NCBI GenBank assembly: GCA_003151395.1
Contig: PLXJ01000037.1
Span: 15,377 to 76,344, forward strand
Direction of reading: 5' to 3'
Length of the DNA stretch: 60,968 bases
From: Actinomycetota bacterium
GTDB taxonomy: Bacteria > Actinomycetota > Actinomycetes > Nanopelagicales > Nanopelagicaceae
Notes under the pieces: model-generated
Told to the model about the DNA's origin: nothing
What the model saw: only the letters and a program-made list of their open reading frames with translations
Database searches by the model: none
Translations under genes and position numbers: made by a program
Shown here: positions 7,877-17,262 of the stretch, in pieces
How positions within the stretch are numbered: position 1 is the first letter of the stretch
How the letters are laid out: each line of letters opens with the position of its first letter

Positions 7877-9052
7877 TTAAGGGAGCGGTAACCATAACAC
7901 GGCAGCTCCGACTTCGTGCGTTCCACTATCCACCACTGCGAACCCGGACGACTGTGCTAATCCGCGAAGCATCGCCGATCCCAAAAAATCGCTCTCTTCA
8001 AAATATCCACCATCTACATTGCCCAAAATCAATCTGGTAAAACCTTCAAGCGTCCTGATCTCTCTGCTGGAGCGAACGGTATCCAACTCTTTGGTAGGGC
8101 GCCCTAATAACTTATTAAAAAGCGGTTGACCCAAGGTCAATAACGCCACAATTGCAGATTGTGGATTCCCGGGGAGTCCGAGGAGCGACACAGTCTTAAT
8201 CTTTGCCACCAACATAGGGTGGCCGGGACGCACCTTTACCCGATCGACAACCAGGAGGCCACCCACTGTCTCAAGGGCGGCGTGCAAATGATCGCGCGGA
8301 CCATCGGCAGTTCCCCCAGTTGTAATCACAACATCGGCCCGGCGACACGCCCCCTCAATTGCTTCAACAACCAAGGTAATTTCATCGGTCACGTAACTCA
8401 TCGCAACAACTTCGGCGCCCATGCGGGTAAGCCATGCTGGCAATTGTGGTCCTAGTGAATCACGCACCAATCCATCAGTGGGAACTCCTTGTAGCTTTAT
8501 CTCATCACCAAATAGAAGTATTTCGACGCGAGGCTTACGGATTACTTCCAACGAATCAAAACCAGCTGAAGCAAGAAAACCAATCCAAGCAGGAGTAAGC
8601 ACCGTTCCGGCACTAGCTATGACCTCGCCCTTGCGGCATTCAACCCCAGCTGGACGGATATCTTCACCAGGAGCGACATCTCCCACTAGTACCGTGTTCG
8701 TCACTTTTGCATTTTCCCAACGGATAATTCCAATTGCACCTTCAGGCACCACCGCCCCAGTTGCAATCCGTACGGCCGTCCCCGGAGCTAGCGCTCGAGT
8801 CATGGGGGCACCAGCCTTGATATCTCCGACAATTTCCCATGGTCCCGCGCCAGAGACCGTATATCCATCCATAGCAGAGGTCTCATAGGTAGGGAGGTCT
8901 ACCAAAGAAATCACATCAGCAGCTAACGTCCGACCAATACAATCCCCAAGCGGAATTAACTCCGAGGGTAAGACTGAACCGATACTTGCGGCGGCTTTGC
9001 GTGCCTCGCTCCATATCGGTTCGTTCAACGTAATTATTCGTTCTTTGGCCAC
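7877..9052 (-). CDS. moeA: molybdopterin molybdenumtransferase MoeA
   Basis: A 391-aa enzyme that inserts molybdate into adenylated molybdopterin. Visible family features are the N-terminal segment LPTYETSAMDGYTVS, the hinge motif TGAVVPEGA, the MoCF-type domain with TTGGTADGPRDHL (about residues 245-257), and the LLGLPGNPQSAIVAL loop. It starts at a GTG overlapping the end of the DUF6457 gene by 19 bp, so translation is probably coupled. Position between mobA/DUF6457 and moaC fits ordered cofactor assembly for the formate dehydrogenase encoded in this window. Confidence 0.95.
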   Translation of the reverse strand: MAKERIITLNEPIWSEARKAAASIGSVLPSELIPLGDCIGRTLAADVISLVDLPTYETSAMDGYTVSGAGPWEIVGDIKAGAPMTRALAPGTAVRIATGAVVPEGAIGIIRWENAKVTNTVLVGDVAPGEDIRPAGVECRKGEVIASAGTVLTPAWIGFLASAGFDSLEVIRKPRVEILLFGDEIKLQGVPTDGLVRDSLGPQLPAWLTRMGAEVVAMSYVTDEITLVVEAIEGACRRADVVITTGGTADGPRDHLHAALETVGGLLVVDRVKVRPGHPMLVAKIKTVSLLGLPGNPQSAIVALLTLGQPLFNKLLGRPTKELDTVRSSREIRTLEGFTRLILGNVDGGYFEESDFLGSAMLRGLAQSSGFAVVDSGTHEVGAAVLWLPLP

Positions 9053-9258
9053 TGCTTCGCCATCTTTTCGATTGCTTCTGCTGCGGCGGGTACATCAGCG
9101 CCTCGTGCAGCCGCAAATCCCAATAAATACGTGGTAATAGGAGCTGCTGGCCTTTCAACCGCATGCGCAGCGTCACGTGCGACATTTAGAATCAAGTCTT
9201 TATCGATCTCCACATTTAGATTAAGTTCCGTTTTTAGTGCTTCAATCCATCCATCCAT
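9034..9258 (-). CDS. small DUF6457 protein linked to MobA
   Basis: A 74-aa acidic, alpha-helical protein (MDGWIEALKTEL, then RPAAPITTYLLGFAAARG). The pattern matches the short actinobacterial DUF6457 family, which occurs next to or fused with the molybdenum-cofactor guanylyltransferase. Its function is unknown to me. ATG 9258 begins two bases after the mobA stop; a TTG at 9264 is a weaker alternative. Being wedged between mobA and moeA by stop/start overlaps suggests a partner in bis-MGD assembly, but nothing in the sequence shows catalysis. Confidence 0.8.
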   Translation of the reverse strand: MDGWIEALKTELNLNVEIDKDLILNVARDAAHAVERPAAPITTYLLGFAAARGADVPAAAEAIEKMAKQWPKNE

Positions 9259-9260
9259 TG

Positions 9261-9869
9261 TCAACTCTTCTCTTTACTTGTCATTGCATGTAAAGCGCTA
9301 TACGACGCTTCTACCTCTGTTAAATTTTCCCGGGTGTCAATATCCATCAATAACCCAGCCTGTTCCCTATCAATATCAACTTGAAGCACGCGCATCTTCG
9401 CTACAAGTTTACGCATGGACGCGCCGTTTACAGTTTCAAGAGTTGAAAGCGCTCGGCTAAGAGCCTCAACTCGATACAGGGCACACAACGGCTGTATAAA
9501 CCCAGAAGTATCCAGAGGTAAAACGGCATCGCAATCTTCGTTCATCGAATTCAGTAATTGCGGAGTTAATAACGGTCCTAAAGGCATATCGGTCGCAAAC
9601 ACGGCCACCAATTCAGTTCTCACCAGTTTCAAACCCGCTGCTATTGCCGCAACTGGTCCGCTATAGGCTGGGGTTTCTTGCGTTACTTGAACCCGGGGCT
9701 CGAAGGCGGTGCGATCAGGCCCAACAACGATAATTGGAGTCTCAGCAGGAATCTCCGAAATAACATGATCAATTAGAGCGCGACCTGCAATCTTTGCTTC
9801 AGACTTATCTGAACCGAATCTCTTGCTCGTTCCCCCCGTAAGAATTATTGCGCTCCATGCATTACCCAT
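9261..9869 (-). CDS. mobA: molybdenum cofactor guanylyltransferase MobA
   Basis: A 202-aa nucleotidyltransferase that attaches GMP to molybdopterin to form the guanine-dinucleotide cofactor used by the DMSO-reductase family, which includes formate dehydrogenase. The N-terminal GTP-binding loop ILTGGTSKRFGSDKSEAK is a slightly diverged version of the family LAGGxSxRMGxDK (Thr for Ala, Phe for Met). The ATDMPLGPLLT segment (about residue 90) is the catalytic Asp region, and the FIQPLCALYR stretch follows. It overlaps the moeB end by 8 bp. Its presence fits a bis-MGD formate dehydrogenase as the main consumer. Confidence 0.93.
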   Translation of the reverse strand: MGNAWSAIILTGGTSKRFGSDKSEAKIAGRALIDHVISEIPAETPIIVVGPDRTAFEPRVQVTQETPAYSGPVAAIAAGLKLVRTELVAVFATDMPLGPLLTPQLLNSMNEDCDAVLPLDTSGFIQPLCALYRVEALSRALSTLETVNGASMRKLVAKMRVLQVDIDREQAGLLMDIDTRENLTEVEASYSALHAMTSKEKS

Positions 9870-11007
9870 TTTTCACATACTCTTCCCAAGAGTCAATGCC
9901 ACCAACTAAATGCGCTGCCGGCCCATAACCTGACTGTTTTAAGGCACTCAAAGCATGTGCCGAGCGAATTCCAAGATGACAATATAAAACTATTGGTCGA
10001 TCACTTGAAAGTTTCGCCTGTGCCCTTCCGTCGTAAAATTCTGCTTGGGGAATCAAAATTGCGCCTTCAATATGCGCTTCATCCCACTCATACTTTTCCC
10101 GTACATCTATCAATTGAATCGCTTCACCGGCTCGCAACAGAGTTGCTAACTGCCTAGCGGTGATCTCACTTCCGATACTAGGTAGTCCACAGAAATCCTC
10201 GTAATCTTCTAATAACTGGGCGTGTGAGGAATCCGCGCAAATCACGCAATTAGGGTCCTTCTTAATTTCGATCTTGTCAAAGCTAGATTCCAGACTATTG
10301 TAAAAAACGAGGGATCCAACCAGCGGTGAACCAATGCCAGTAATTAGTTTGAGAGTTTCGGTCACCTGAATAGAACCGATAGTTGCACAAAGTGCGCCCA
10401 ATACCCCACCTTCCGCGCAATTGGGAACCAACTCCTTTGCTGGTGGTTCGGGGTAAACACATCGATAACACGGACCATGTTCCGACCAAAACACACTTGC
10501 TTGTCCATCGAAGCGATAAATTGAACCCATCACACACGGCTTCTTTAGCATGACACAGGCATCATTAATAAGGTACCGGGAAGCGAAATTATCTGTTCCA
10601 TCGACAATTACGTCATAACGCGAAAATAAATCGAGAACATTCGTGACATCCAGTCGGAGATGGTGAATTTCAACTTCGACACTGGGATTAAGCTTCTGGA
10701 TCTTTGCTTTTGCGCTCTCGACTTTCTTCTTTCCAATATCTGAATGAGCATGAATTACTTGCCGTTGGAGATTGGATTCGTCAACAACATCAAAATCTAC
10801 GATACCCAAAGTGCCTACTCCGGCCGCGGCTAAGTAAAGTAAAACTGGAGACCCCAAACCACCAGCGCCGATGCAGAGCACCTTGGCGTTAGAAATTCGT
10901 CGCTGTCCAATATTTCCAATTTCGGGAATGACAACATGTCTGGCATACCTTCTGCTTTCGGCAGCAGAAAGTTCAGGACCTATTTGAACTACTGGTGGAA
11001 GAAAAAT
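9862..11007 (-). CDS. moeB: MoeB/MoeZ: MoaD-activating enzyme with C-terminal rhodanese domain
   Basis: Two-domain protein of 381 aa. The E1-like adenylation domain (about 1-240) carries VLCIGAGGLGSPVLLYLAA, the VDFDVVDESNLQRQV stretch, and zinc cysteines CYRCVYPE and CVIC. The rhodanese domain (about 280-381) has the active-site loop YCHLGIRSAHAL. It adenylates the MoaD C-terminus and supplies sulfur, as in mycobacterial MoeZ. Start choice: a perfect AAGGAGGG lies six bases before an in-frame ATT at 11005-11007, and the protein then begins near LPPVVQIG as in relatives. No ATG, GTG or TTG lies near that site. The nearest conventional start is TTG 11049 with no Shine-Dalgarno. Function is certain; the ATT start is my inference. 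Confidence 0.92.
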   Translation of the reverse strand: MFLPPVVQIGPELSAAESRRYARHVVIPEIGNIGQRRISNAKVLCIGAGGLGSPVLLYLAAAGVGTLGIVDFDVVDESNLQRQVIHAHSDIGKKKVESAKAKIQKLNPSVEVEIHHLRLDVTNVLDLFSRYDVIVDGTDNFASRYLINDACVMLKKPCVMGSIYRFDGQASVFWSEHGPCYRCVYPEPPAKELVPNCAEGGVLGALCATIGSIQVTETLKLITGIGSPLVGSLVFYNSLESSFDKIEIKKDPNCVICADSSHAQLLEDYEDFCGLPSIGSEITARQLATLLRAGEAIQLIDVREKYEWDEAHIEGAILIPQAEFYDGRAQAKLSSDRPIVLYCHLGIRSAHALSALKQSGYGPAAHLVGGIDSWEEYVKNG

Positions 11008-11011
11008 CGCT

Positions 11012-11019
11012 TCCCTCCT
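11012..11019 (-). promoter_or_regulatory. strong ribosome binding site for moeB
   Basis: On the minus strand these bases read AGGAGGGA (preceded by another A), nearly perfect complementarity to the 16S 3' end. They stand six bases before an ATT codon in the moeB frame. No ATG, GTG or TTG in any frame lies at a suitable distance, so the site itself argues for a near-cognate start. Confidence 0.7.
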
Positions 11020-11100
11020 TATTATTATTGAAATACTATCAGCCCTCAATCAATCCAGTCCGAACCCTTTTGTCTTCCTAAGGTTGATGTAGGCGTTCAA

Positions 11101-11892
11101 TCATCTAGTAAATGCTTGTGTCAGCGGCTTGCGCAATAAGAATATTACTGAGACAGCGATCAGAACCATCGCTAGACTAAGCGCGTATGCTGTATCGGGA
11201 TTTATGCTCAACTCTTGATAAATCTGCAACGTCCAAGTTTGTGTGGTTCCGGGTAACGACCCAGCAAACATCATAGTCGCGCCAAACTCCCCCAAAATTC
11301 GAGCCCATGCCAGAACTAAACCAGTCAGAATTCCACTGCGCGATTGCGGTACAGCAATCATTCGAAAGACCTGACCATCGGACGCACGGTCAATAACCGC
11401 TGCATCTTGAACGTCTTGTGGAAGTTGCCGGAAAGTTGATTCTGAAACTAAAACTAAAAATGGCAAACCCACAAAAACACCAGCAAAAATCACAGCCGAG
11501 ACCGTAAATGGCATTTGCCAGTTGAATACTTTGTAAATTGGACCCCCAAGAAGCCCGTGACGATCGAGCAAACCTAATAACGCAAGACCGGCAACTGTTG
11601 GTGGTAAGGCGATTGGCGCTAAAACAATTGGGCGAACAATATTGGTCACACGGCCAGAACTTCGTGTCAACCACCATGCGAGTGGGACTCCCAATATTAG
11701 GCAAACTAACGCGGCCAGAAGCGAAGTCCAGATGGAAAGTTTGACAGCAGTTAGTGAACCGTCACCACGAATACTTGTAAAGAAGGTAGACCAAGGAACC
11801 TTTATGAAGATCGCGAGAATGGGCAGACCGATGGTGGCAATGGCCAACCAAGCAAATATGCGGGTAATTGGATCAGTAGAGCGCTTTTTCAT
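11101..11892 (-). CDS. modB: molybdate ABC transporter permease ModB
   Basis: A 263-aa inner-membrane permease with about six hydrophobic helices. The characteristic ModB/CysT loop is ARILGEFGATMMFAGSLPG (about residues 195-213). The gene overlaps the modA stop by 4 bp (ATGA), and its product should form the channel for ModA-delivered molybdate. No ModC ATPase follows: moeB is next, after a 93-base gap to the ATT start. The ATPase must therefore be encoded elsewhere or borrowed from another transporter. Being inside the cofactor run ties metal uptake directly to molybdopterin synthesis. Confidence 0.93.
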   Translation of the reverse strand: MKKRSTDPITRIFAWLAIATIGLPILAIFIKVPWSTFFTSIRGDGSLTAVKLSIWTSLLAALVCLILGVPLAWWLTRSSGRVTNIVRPIVLAPIALPPTVAGLALLGLLDRHGLLGGPIYKVFNWQMPFTVSAVIFAGVFVGLPFLVLVSESTFRQLPQDVQDAAVIDRASDGQVFRMIAVPQSRSGILTGLVLAWARILGEFGATMMFAGSLPGTTQTWTLQIYQELSINPDTAYALSLAMVLIAVSVIFLLRKPLTQAFTR

Positions 11893-12641
11893 TGCGAAAT
11901 CGTAAAGCCACTAGCGGATAAGAATTTCTTCGCATCATGCCCATTGAGATATAGAAAAAAGGTCTTTGCCCAATGGTTCTTGGAATTAAACGTCAAATTT
12001 GATATTCCTAATTGATACTGGGTGGAGGAGGCTACGGAATTGGAAAAAGCGATCGCCCTTAATTTTGAAGCGTTGGCAATTACATCCGTTTTATAGATGA
12101 TCGCCGCATCAACTGAGCCAGCAAGTAACTTTGCCGTTGCGTTGGCATCAGAGCTCTCAAGTGAAACAGGCGAGGAGGTAACCGACCCTTCAATCTTCAG
12201 GGCGGCATCTGCCGCAATTCCACAAGGAACCGTATGGCTGCATTGCAACCACTTTGTGCCGCCGTTGAGATCAGAAACCTTGGCAAGCTTCGATCCCTTT
12301 GGTACTGCAAGTACGACTTGGTTTACCACGTAACGAATCGGGTTTGGCACTTCCGAAACTACTGAACTCATTGATGCAACATCTGCCGAGGCAAATAAAT
12401 TCGCCGGAGCACCGGCGATTATTTGGGTGGCTAAAGTTGCGGAAGAGCCGTAGGAAAATCTAACGATTACACCGGGATGAGAAGCCTGGAATTTCGCTCC
12501 AAGCTCATTAAATGCTTTGGTCAAACTAGAAGCCGCAAAAACGGTAATCGTGCTTGAACCACCAGCTGCCCAAGTGGTATTTGAGGGGAAAATAGCGCTC
12601 GTCACAATTGCGACGCTGGCAAAAATCCCTGCGATCTTCAT
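11889..12641 (-). CDS. modA: molybdate-binding protein ModA
   Basis: A 250-aa periplasmic-type binding protein. A signal sequence (MKIAGIFASVAIVTSAIF, then a likely cleavage after TTWA) is followed by the ModA motif ITVFAASSLTKAFNELG. Further family segments are PGVIVRFSYGSSATLATQI, GAPANLFASAD and GSVDAAIIYKTDV. The frame is open further upstream, but ATG 12641 starts exactly at the signal peptide and two bases after the stop of the preceding oxidoreductase. A diderm-type lipobox cysteine is not seen, so the protein may be released or retained by its N-terminal helix. Confidence 0.94.
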   Translation of the reverse strand: MKIAGIFASVAIVTSAIFPSNTTWAAGGSSTITVFAASSLTKAFNELGAKFQASHPGVIVRFSYGSSATLATQIIAGAPANLFASADVASMSSVVSEVPNPIRYVVNQVVLAVPKGSKLAKVSDLNGGTKWLQCSHTVPCGIAADAALKIEGSVTSSPVSLESSDANATAKLLAGSVDAAIIYKTDVIANASKLRAIAFSNSVASSTQYQLGISNLTFNSKNHWAKTFFLYLNGHDAKKFLSASGFTISQ

Positions 12642-12643
12642 CG

Positions 12644-14689
12644 CTAATGAGTGCTTTTTACGCTTCTCAGCAGGATCTGAGCGACATCTAGAACTTCTAC
12701 ATCCGATTCGCGCGCCGTTACTCCATCTCCCACCATAACTCGACAAAATGGGCAAGCTACAGCGATCTCTTCAGCGCCGGTAGCGATTGCTTCGTCAACG
12801 CGAGTGAGGTTTATACGTTTGCCTATTTTTTCATCCATCCACATTTGACCCCCGCCACCTCCGCAACAAAATGAACGTTCTTGATTGCGTGGCATCTCGG
12901 TTACATCGCATCCACTCGCCTGGAGTAATTCTCTCGGTGGTGCATAAATTTGATTATGGCGCCCCAGATAACAAGGGTCGTGATAGGTCAACTTTGCAAC
13001 AGATTTATGAGGACTCGGTCTTAAGCGACCTTCCTTTATCAGAGTGTTGAGAAGTTGCGTGTGGTGCAACATTTCAAGTTCAAATCCAGATTGAGCATAA
13101 TCCTTGCCAATCGTTGTAAAACAATGAGGGCACGTTACAACGACCTTCTTCTTACCTCTTGAACGATCTGCAAAAACCTCATTTAATGTATCAATATTTT
13201 CCTTGGCAAGAATTTGATAGAGAAATTCATTTCCAGATCGACGAGCAGGATCCCCCGTACAAGTTTCACGCTTTCCAAGAACGGCAAAGTTTACGCCAGC
13301 AATATGTAATAACTCAGCGACGGCCTTGGTTGTACGCCTTGCACGTTCGTCGTACGCTCCTGCGCATCCCACCCAAAACAAATATTCGACGTCATCGGGA
13401 AGGGTTCCAGTAACAACTTTGACGGGGAAATCACACTCAGATATCCAACTTTCTCGATCTTGCTTGTTTGAGCCCCATGGATTTCCTGCCTGCTCCAAAT
13501 TTCGAAAAGCGCCACCGAGTTCGCTTGGAAATTTAGCTTCTACAAGCACCTGAAAACGACGCATGTTTACAATGTGATCAATGTGTTCGATATCAACCGG
13601 ACATTCATTGACGCAAGCACCACACGATGTACAAGACCATAAAACATCTTGTGAAATTGGTGCCTTATCTCCTACCAGATTTTCCGTTTCAACAACTTTG
13701 GCCATCGCATGGTCACGTAAGGCCATAATCAATAATTTTGGCGACAAGGGTTTATCTGTATGCCAGGCGGGGCATTGAGATTGACAGCGACCGCATTCGG
13801 TACAACTGGTCATGTCCAAGAGGCCCTTCCAGGAAATGTCACTCCGGGCTCCAAGTCCGAAAAGATCGTCTTCCGAGGGATCCTCAAAATTGATCGGTAC
13901 GCCCCTTGAAAGCAATTCAGGGAGCGCACCTAGCGCCGGATTAGCAATATTCCGCTTGTAATAGATGTTAAAGAAAGCCAAGAATCGATGCCAGGCAACT
14001 CCCATAGTCAGGTTCGACGCAATAACTATAAACCAACTCATGGAGATAACAATTTTGAGTGTTGCAACTATGACAATCAAATTTTTAAGTGAGCTTTGAG
14101 AGAGCGAATTAAATGTGGAAACTGCTGGCCAAGATATTGGGTAGTGGAAGTTCCATTTGGTTACGCCAGCAAGCGCACCTTCAAGCCCACGTAGTGCCAC
14201 TACACAGAAGACAACTGCGAGAATTGTCGCTTCTACATAATAGGCCTTGCCCATACCTGAACCAGAAAAGCGATTTCGCGACCTCAATCTAGTGATTTGG
14301 CGAATCCCAATGAGGGCGACGATTCCAATTCCTGTAAGAGCCGCAATACACTCGACGAAGAATTCGTAGAGAACAAAGTGTCCGATCAGAGGTAGAGAGA
14401 AATTGGGAGATATGACTTGTCCATACGCGGTGAGTAAAGTTCCAAATAAGACTATAAAGCCGACCATCACGAACCAGTGAGCGATACCAGTACCGGTGAA
14501 GTTAAGCATTTTTGTGTGAGATAAAACTTCCTTAAACATATTTTTTAAACGTGCTGATCGATTTGCGCTGCGTGTTGGATCAGGCTGCTGTTTCCTATAT
14601 ATCGCGATTAACTGGCGTACTCGAACCACAAGCAGGACTAGGGCAAAGACGGTGATTGAGTAAGAAATAACCGCAAGAAGGATATTCAC
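12644..14689 (-). CDS. membrane iron-sulfur oxidoreductase, EtfD-like (ETF:menaquinone)
   Basis: A 681-aa membrane protein. The N-terminal half has about five or six helices (residues 5-25, 70-90, 105-130, 150-170, 200-225). Two 4Fe-4S motifs follow (C296/C299/C302/C306 and C353/C356/C359/C363). Two cysteine-rich domains come next, with VGCAGAYDERARRTTKA and ETCTGD in the first and FCCGGGGGQMW plus ACPFCRVM in the second. The pattern closely recalls mycobacterial Rv0338c, proposed to pass electrons from ETF to menaquinone. EtfBA and two ETF-type demethylating flavoproteins lie in this same window, which supports that role. A heterodisulfide-reductase or GlpC-like role is the alternative. It overlaps fdhD by 4 bp. 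Confidence 0.85.
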   Translation of the reverse strand: MNILLAVISYSITVFALVLLVVRVRQLIAIYRKQQPDPTRSANRSARLKNMFKEVLSHTKMLNFTGTGIAHWFVMVGFIVLFGTLLTAYGQVISPNFSLPLIGHFVLYEFFVECIAALTGIGIVALIGIRQITRLRSRNRFSGSGMGKAYYVEATILAVVFCVVALRGLEGALAGVTKWNFHYPISWPAVSTFNSLSQSSLKNLIVIVATLKIVISMSWFIVIASNLTMGVAWHRFLAFFNIYYKRNIANPALGALPELLSRGVPINFEDPSEDDLFGLGARSDISWKGLLDMTSCTECGRCQSQCPAWHTDKPLSPKLLIMALRDHAMAKVVETENLVGDKAPISQDVLWSCTSCGACVNECPVDIEHIDHIVNMRRFQVLVEAKFPSELGGAFRNLEQAGNPWGSNKQDRESWISECDFPVKVVTGTLPDDVEYLFWVGCAGAYDERARRTTKAVAELLHIAGVNFAVLGKRETCTGDPARRSGNEFLYQILAKENIDTLNEVFADRSRGKKKVVVTCPHCFTTIGKDYAQSGFELEMLHHTQLLNTLIKEGRLRPSPHKSVAKLTYHDPCYLGRHNQIYAPPRELLQASGCDVTEMPRNQERSFCCGGGGGQMWMDEKIGKRINLTRVDEAIATGAEEIAVACPFCRVMVGDGVTARESDVEVLDVAQILLRSVKSTH

Positions 14690-15525
14690 TCGGCCACAAT
14701 AACCTGAATAAAATTTTTAGCGATGCCATTTCGGGCAAAAGCCAATAGTGTCAAGCCAAACTCATTTGCCAAATCAACCGCCAGGGATGTCGGTGCACTC
14801 ACCCCAACAATCGCTGAAATTCCAGCACATATCGCTTTCTGAACAATTTCATACCCAACACGTCCAGACACCACCAAAGTCCAATCTGAAAGCGGAAGCA
14901 GGTGTTGCATGAGTGCTGCCCCAATCACCTTATCGACCGCATTGTGTCTTCCAACGTCTTCACGAAGCAGATTAAATTCGTTTTGCGGATTGACCAGGAG
15001 CGCAGCATGCAAGCCGCCAGTTTTGAGAAAAATTTGTTGCTGCCCTTTCAATAGTTCTGGGAAGGCAGCTAATGTGGCAGGTGATTTACTGGTTGGCATC
15101 ACTTTATTAATTCCCCGAAGACGCAAATCTGAGATGCTAGTCGACCCACATACGCCGCACGCCGATGTTATGGTAAATCTCCGATCCAAATTTCTATGTG
15201 ACAAGGGTGCGTCTAAAGACACCTCGGCAATCACTACATTTGCTCGTTGCCTTGGAGTAAGAGTGCGATCGCCACAAACCTTCACACCTAATAACTGATC
15301 GGAAGAGGTAAGAAAACCTTCTCCCCACAGGAACCCAGCAGCGAGTTCCAAGTCAGCCCCTGGAGTCCGCATGGTTATTCCGAGTTGCTCTTCAAGATCC
15401 CCCCGCCGCAACCGAATTTCAAGGGGTTCCTCCACTACAACGTTATCTGATGTTGTGAAATCTGTATCAGTTTTTTGCACCTTCACCTTCGCAATGGCAG
15501 ATGGTGCTTTTGGATCATCCGGCAT
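14686..15525 (-). CDS. fdhD: formate dehydrogenase sulfur-transfer protein FdhD
   Basis: A 279-aa accessory protein that moves sulfur from a cysteine desulfurase to the molybdenum cofactor of formate dehydrogenase. The sulfur-carrying CxxC loop is SACGVCGS (C123 and C126 counting from ATG 15525). The family segments TGGLHAALL and [15 protein letters not shown] are intact, and [14 protein letters not shown] closes the fold. ATG 15525 overlaps the choline dehydrogenase end by 11 bp; a TTG at 15540 is the alternative. It is 15 kb from the formate dehydrogenase genes but in the same cluster, and no other molybdoenzyme in the window would need it. Confidence 0.95.
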   Translation of the reverse strand: MPDDPKAPSAIAKVKVQKTDTDFTTSDNVVVEEPLEIRLRRGDLEEQLGITMRTPGADLELAAGFLWGEGFLTSSDQLLGVKVCGDRTLTPRQRANVVIAEVSLDAPLSHRNLDRRFTITSACGVCGSTSISDLRLRGINKVMPTSKSPATLAAFPELLKGQQQIFLKTGGLHAALLVNPQNEFNLLREDVGRHNAVDKVIGAALMQHLLPLSDWTLVVSGRVGYEIVQKAICAGISAIVGVSAPTSLAVDLANEFGLTLLAFARNGIAKNFIQVIVAE

Positions 15526-17161
15526 GGCGATAAAAATCAATGTGATCTGGTGGTAGTGGAGCCTTTCCTAAGATTAAATCCGCCGCTTTTTCGGCCACCA
15601 TCATGACTGGTGCGTATATATTTCCATTTGTTACATATGGAAATACGGATGCGTCACAAATTCGTAGCCCTTCAACGCCGTAGACTCTCATGGTTTGTGG
15701 ATCAACAACGGACATAGAATCAGTTCCCATTTTTGCTGTGCAAGAGGGGTGTAAGGCTGTTTCTCCATCCCTACGAACCCATTCCAATATTTCTTCATCA
15801 CTCGCAACAGTCGGACCAGGCGATGTCTCCCCAGCGTTGTATTCATTCATCGCCTTTTGTGTCAAAATATTTCGAGCAACCCTGACTGCCTCAACCCATT
15901 CGCGGCGATCTTGATCAGTGGATAAATAATTGAAACGTAGGGCTGGTTTCACCAAAGGATCTGTACTTTTAATTTTCACCGATCCGCGAGCATCTGAATA
16001 CATTGGACCCACGTGTACCTGATATCCATGGCCCCCGGATGGCGCAGTTCCATCGTATCGAATAGCAAGCGGCAAGAAATGAAACATTAAATTGGGGTAT
16101 TTGACGTCAGAGTTGCTACGAGTAAATCCTCCGGCTTCAAAATGATTCGTCGCTCCAGGCCCACTGCGGAAAAATAACCAGCGCGCACCAATAAAGGGTC
16201 TACGCCAAAGTTTGAGCATTGGCTGCATCGATACCGGCTTTTTACAGGCATATTGCACATAAACTTCGAGATGATCTTGGAGATTTTCTCCAACGCCAGG
16301 TAGATTCGCAATGACTTTTATTCCTAAGGCGGATAACTCTTTGGCGTTGCCAATTCCCGAGAGCTGCAGAATTTGAGGAGTATTTATTGCGCCACCACAG
16401 AGAATTATTTCTCGCGCTGAAATAACTTGCTTCTTGCCTTTCACAATTACTTCAACACCCGTTGCACGCTTTCCTTCAAAGATCACCTTAGTAACCATTG
16501 CACGGGTTTTTACAGTCAAATTCTTCCGCTTCATGGCTGGATGCAAATAGGCGCGGGCTGAGCTCAACCTCCGACCGCGACGCACGTTGCGATCGAACGC
16601 GGCAAACCCCTCTTGTCTGTAGCCGTTTACATCCGGGGTGCGCGGATAGCCCGCCTCTTCAGTGGCTTTGAAAAACGCGGCAAATAACGGACCATTAATT
16701 GGACCGCGTTCTAACTCTAAGGGTCCACTTCCTCCACGGAAAGGACTATTTGGATCAGCTATGCAATTCTCCATTTTTTTGAAATATGGCAAGCAATGTG
16801 CGTAATCCCAATTTTGCATTCCCGGATCTTTACTCCATCGTTCGAAATCAAGTGGATTCCCGCGCTGCCAGATCATTCCGTTTATGCTTCCTGACCCACC
16901 TAAGACTTTTCCGCGAGCGTGGTAAATTCGTCGGTTATTCATAAATGATTCTGGTTCAGATTCATATTTCCAGTCATAGTGTTTATTTCCTATTGGAAAT
17001 GCCAGCGCTGCGGGCATGTGAATAAAAACATCCCATTTGTAATCGGGTCGACCGGCTTCCAAAACCAAAACGTTATTATTTGAGTCAGCACTCAATCGAT
17101 TTGCTAACGAACTTCCAGCCGAGCCGCCACCGACTATCAAGTAATCATAGGTCGTGCTCAT
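15515..17161 (-). CDS. betA: choline dehydrogenase (GMC oxidoreductase)
   Basis: A 548-aa FAD enzyme oxidising choline to betaine aldehyde (and possibly on to betaine). The N-terminal dinucleotide fold is [17 protein letters not shown], followed by [14 protein letters not shown]. The GMC signature region is [19 protein letters not shown], the second signature is [16 protein letters not shown], and the catalytic His region is [13 protein letters not shown]. The ending [19 protein letters not shown] is family-typical. Similarity in the [10 protein letters not shown] stretch favours BetA over other GMC enzymes. It is downstream of proX with a stem-loop between. Electron transfer to a quinone is expected, and no partner other than the membrane pool is evident. 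Confidence 0.9.
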   Translation of the reverse strand: MSTTYDYLIVGGGSAGSSLANRLSADSNNNVLVLEAGRPDYKWDVFIHMPAALAFPIGNKHYDWKYESEPESFMNNRRIYHARGKVLGGSGSINGMIWQRGNPLDFERWSKDPGMQNWDYAHCLPYFKKMENCIADPNSPFRGGSGPLELERGPINGPLFAAFFKATEEAGYPRTPDVNGYRQEGFAAFDRNVRRGRRLSSARAYLHPAMKRKNLTVKTRAMVTKVIFEGKRATGVEVIVKGKKQVISAREIILCGGAINTPQILQLSGIGNAKELSALGIKVIANLPGVGENLQDHLEVYVQYACKKPVSMQPMLKLWRRPFIGARWLFFRSGPGATNHFEAGGFTRSNSDVKYPNLMFHFLPLAIRYDGTAPSGGHGYQVHVGPMYSDARGSVKIKSTDPLVKPALRFNYLSTDQDRREWVEAVRVARNILTQKAMNEYNAGETSPGPTVASDEEILEWVRRDGETALHPSCTAKMGTDSMSVVDPQTMRVYGVEGLRICDASVFPYVTNGNIYAPVMMVAEKAADLILGKAPLPPDHIDFYRHAG

Positions 17162-17188
17162 TGAGTTATCTTACCGATGTAATAGATA

Positions 17189-17228
17189 GGCACGCTAGTC
17201 AAATGAATCCTCATCTAACTAACGTGCC
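17189..17228 (-). terminator. intergenic stem-loop between proX and betA
   Basis: The plus strand reads GGCACG at 17189-17194 and CGTGCC at 17223-17228, a perfect 6-bp stem. It extends past one mismatch by TAGT/ACTA, around an 18-base loop. No run of T follows on the minus strand, so it is unlikely to be a strong terminator. It may be a processing or mRNA-stabilising hairpin that leaves the binding-protein message more abundant than the downstream betA part. Confidence 0.45.
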
Positions 17229-17262
17229 TAATGAATTGTCAGTTCAGTGATGAACCTTTAAT

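Noticed and set aside
14909-15298. 129-codon plus-strand frame opposite fdhD
   Set aside because: It is a shadow of the well-supported fdhD gene and has no protein-like motif or ribosome binding site.
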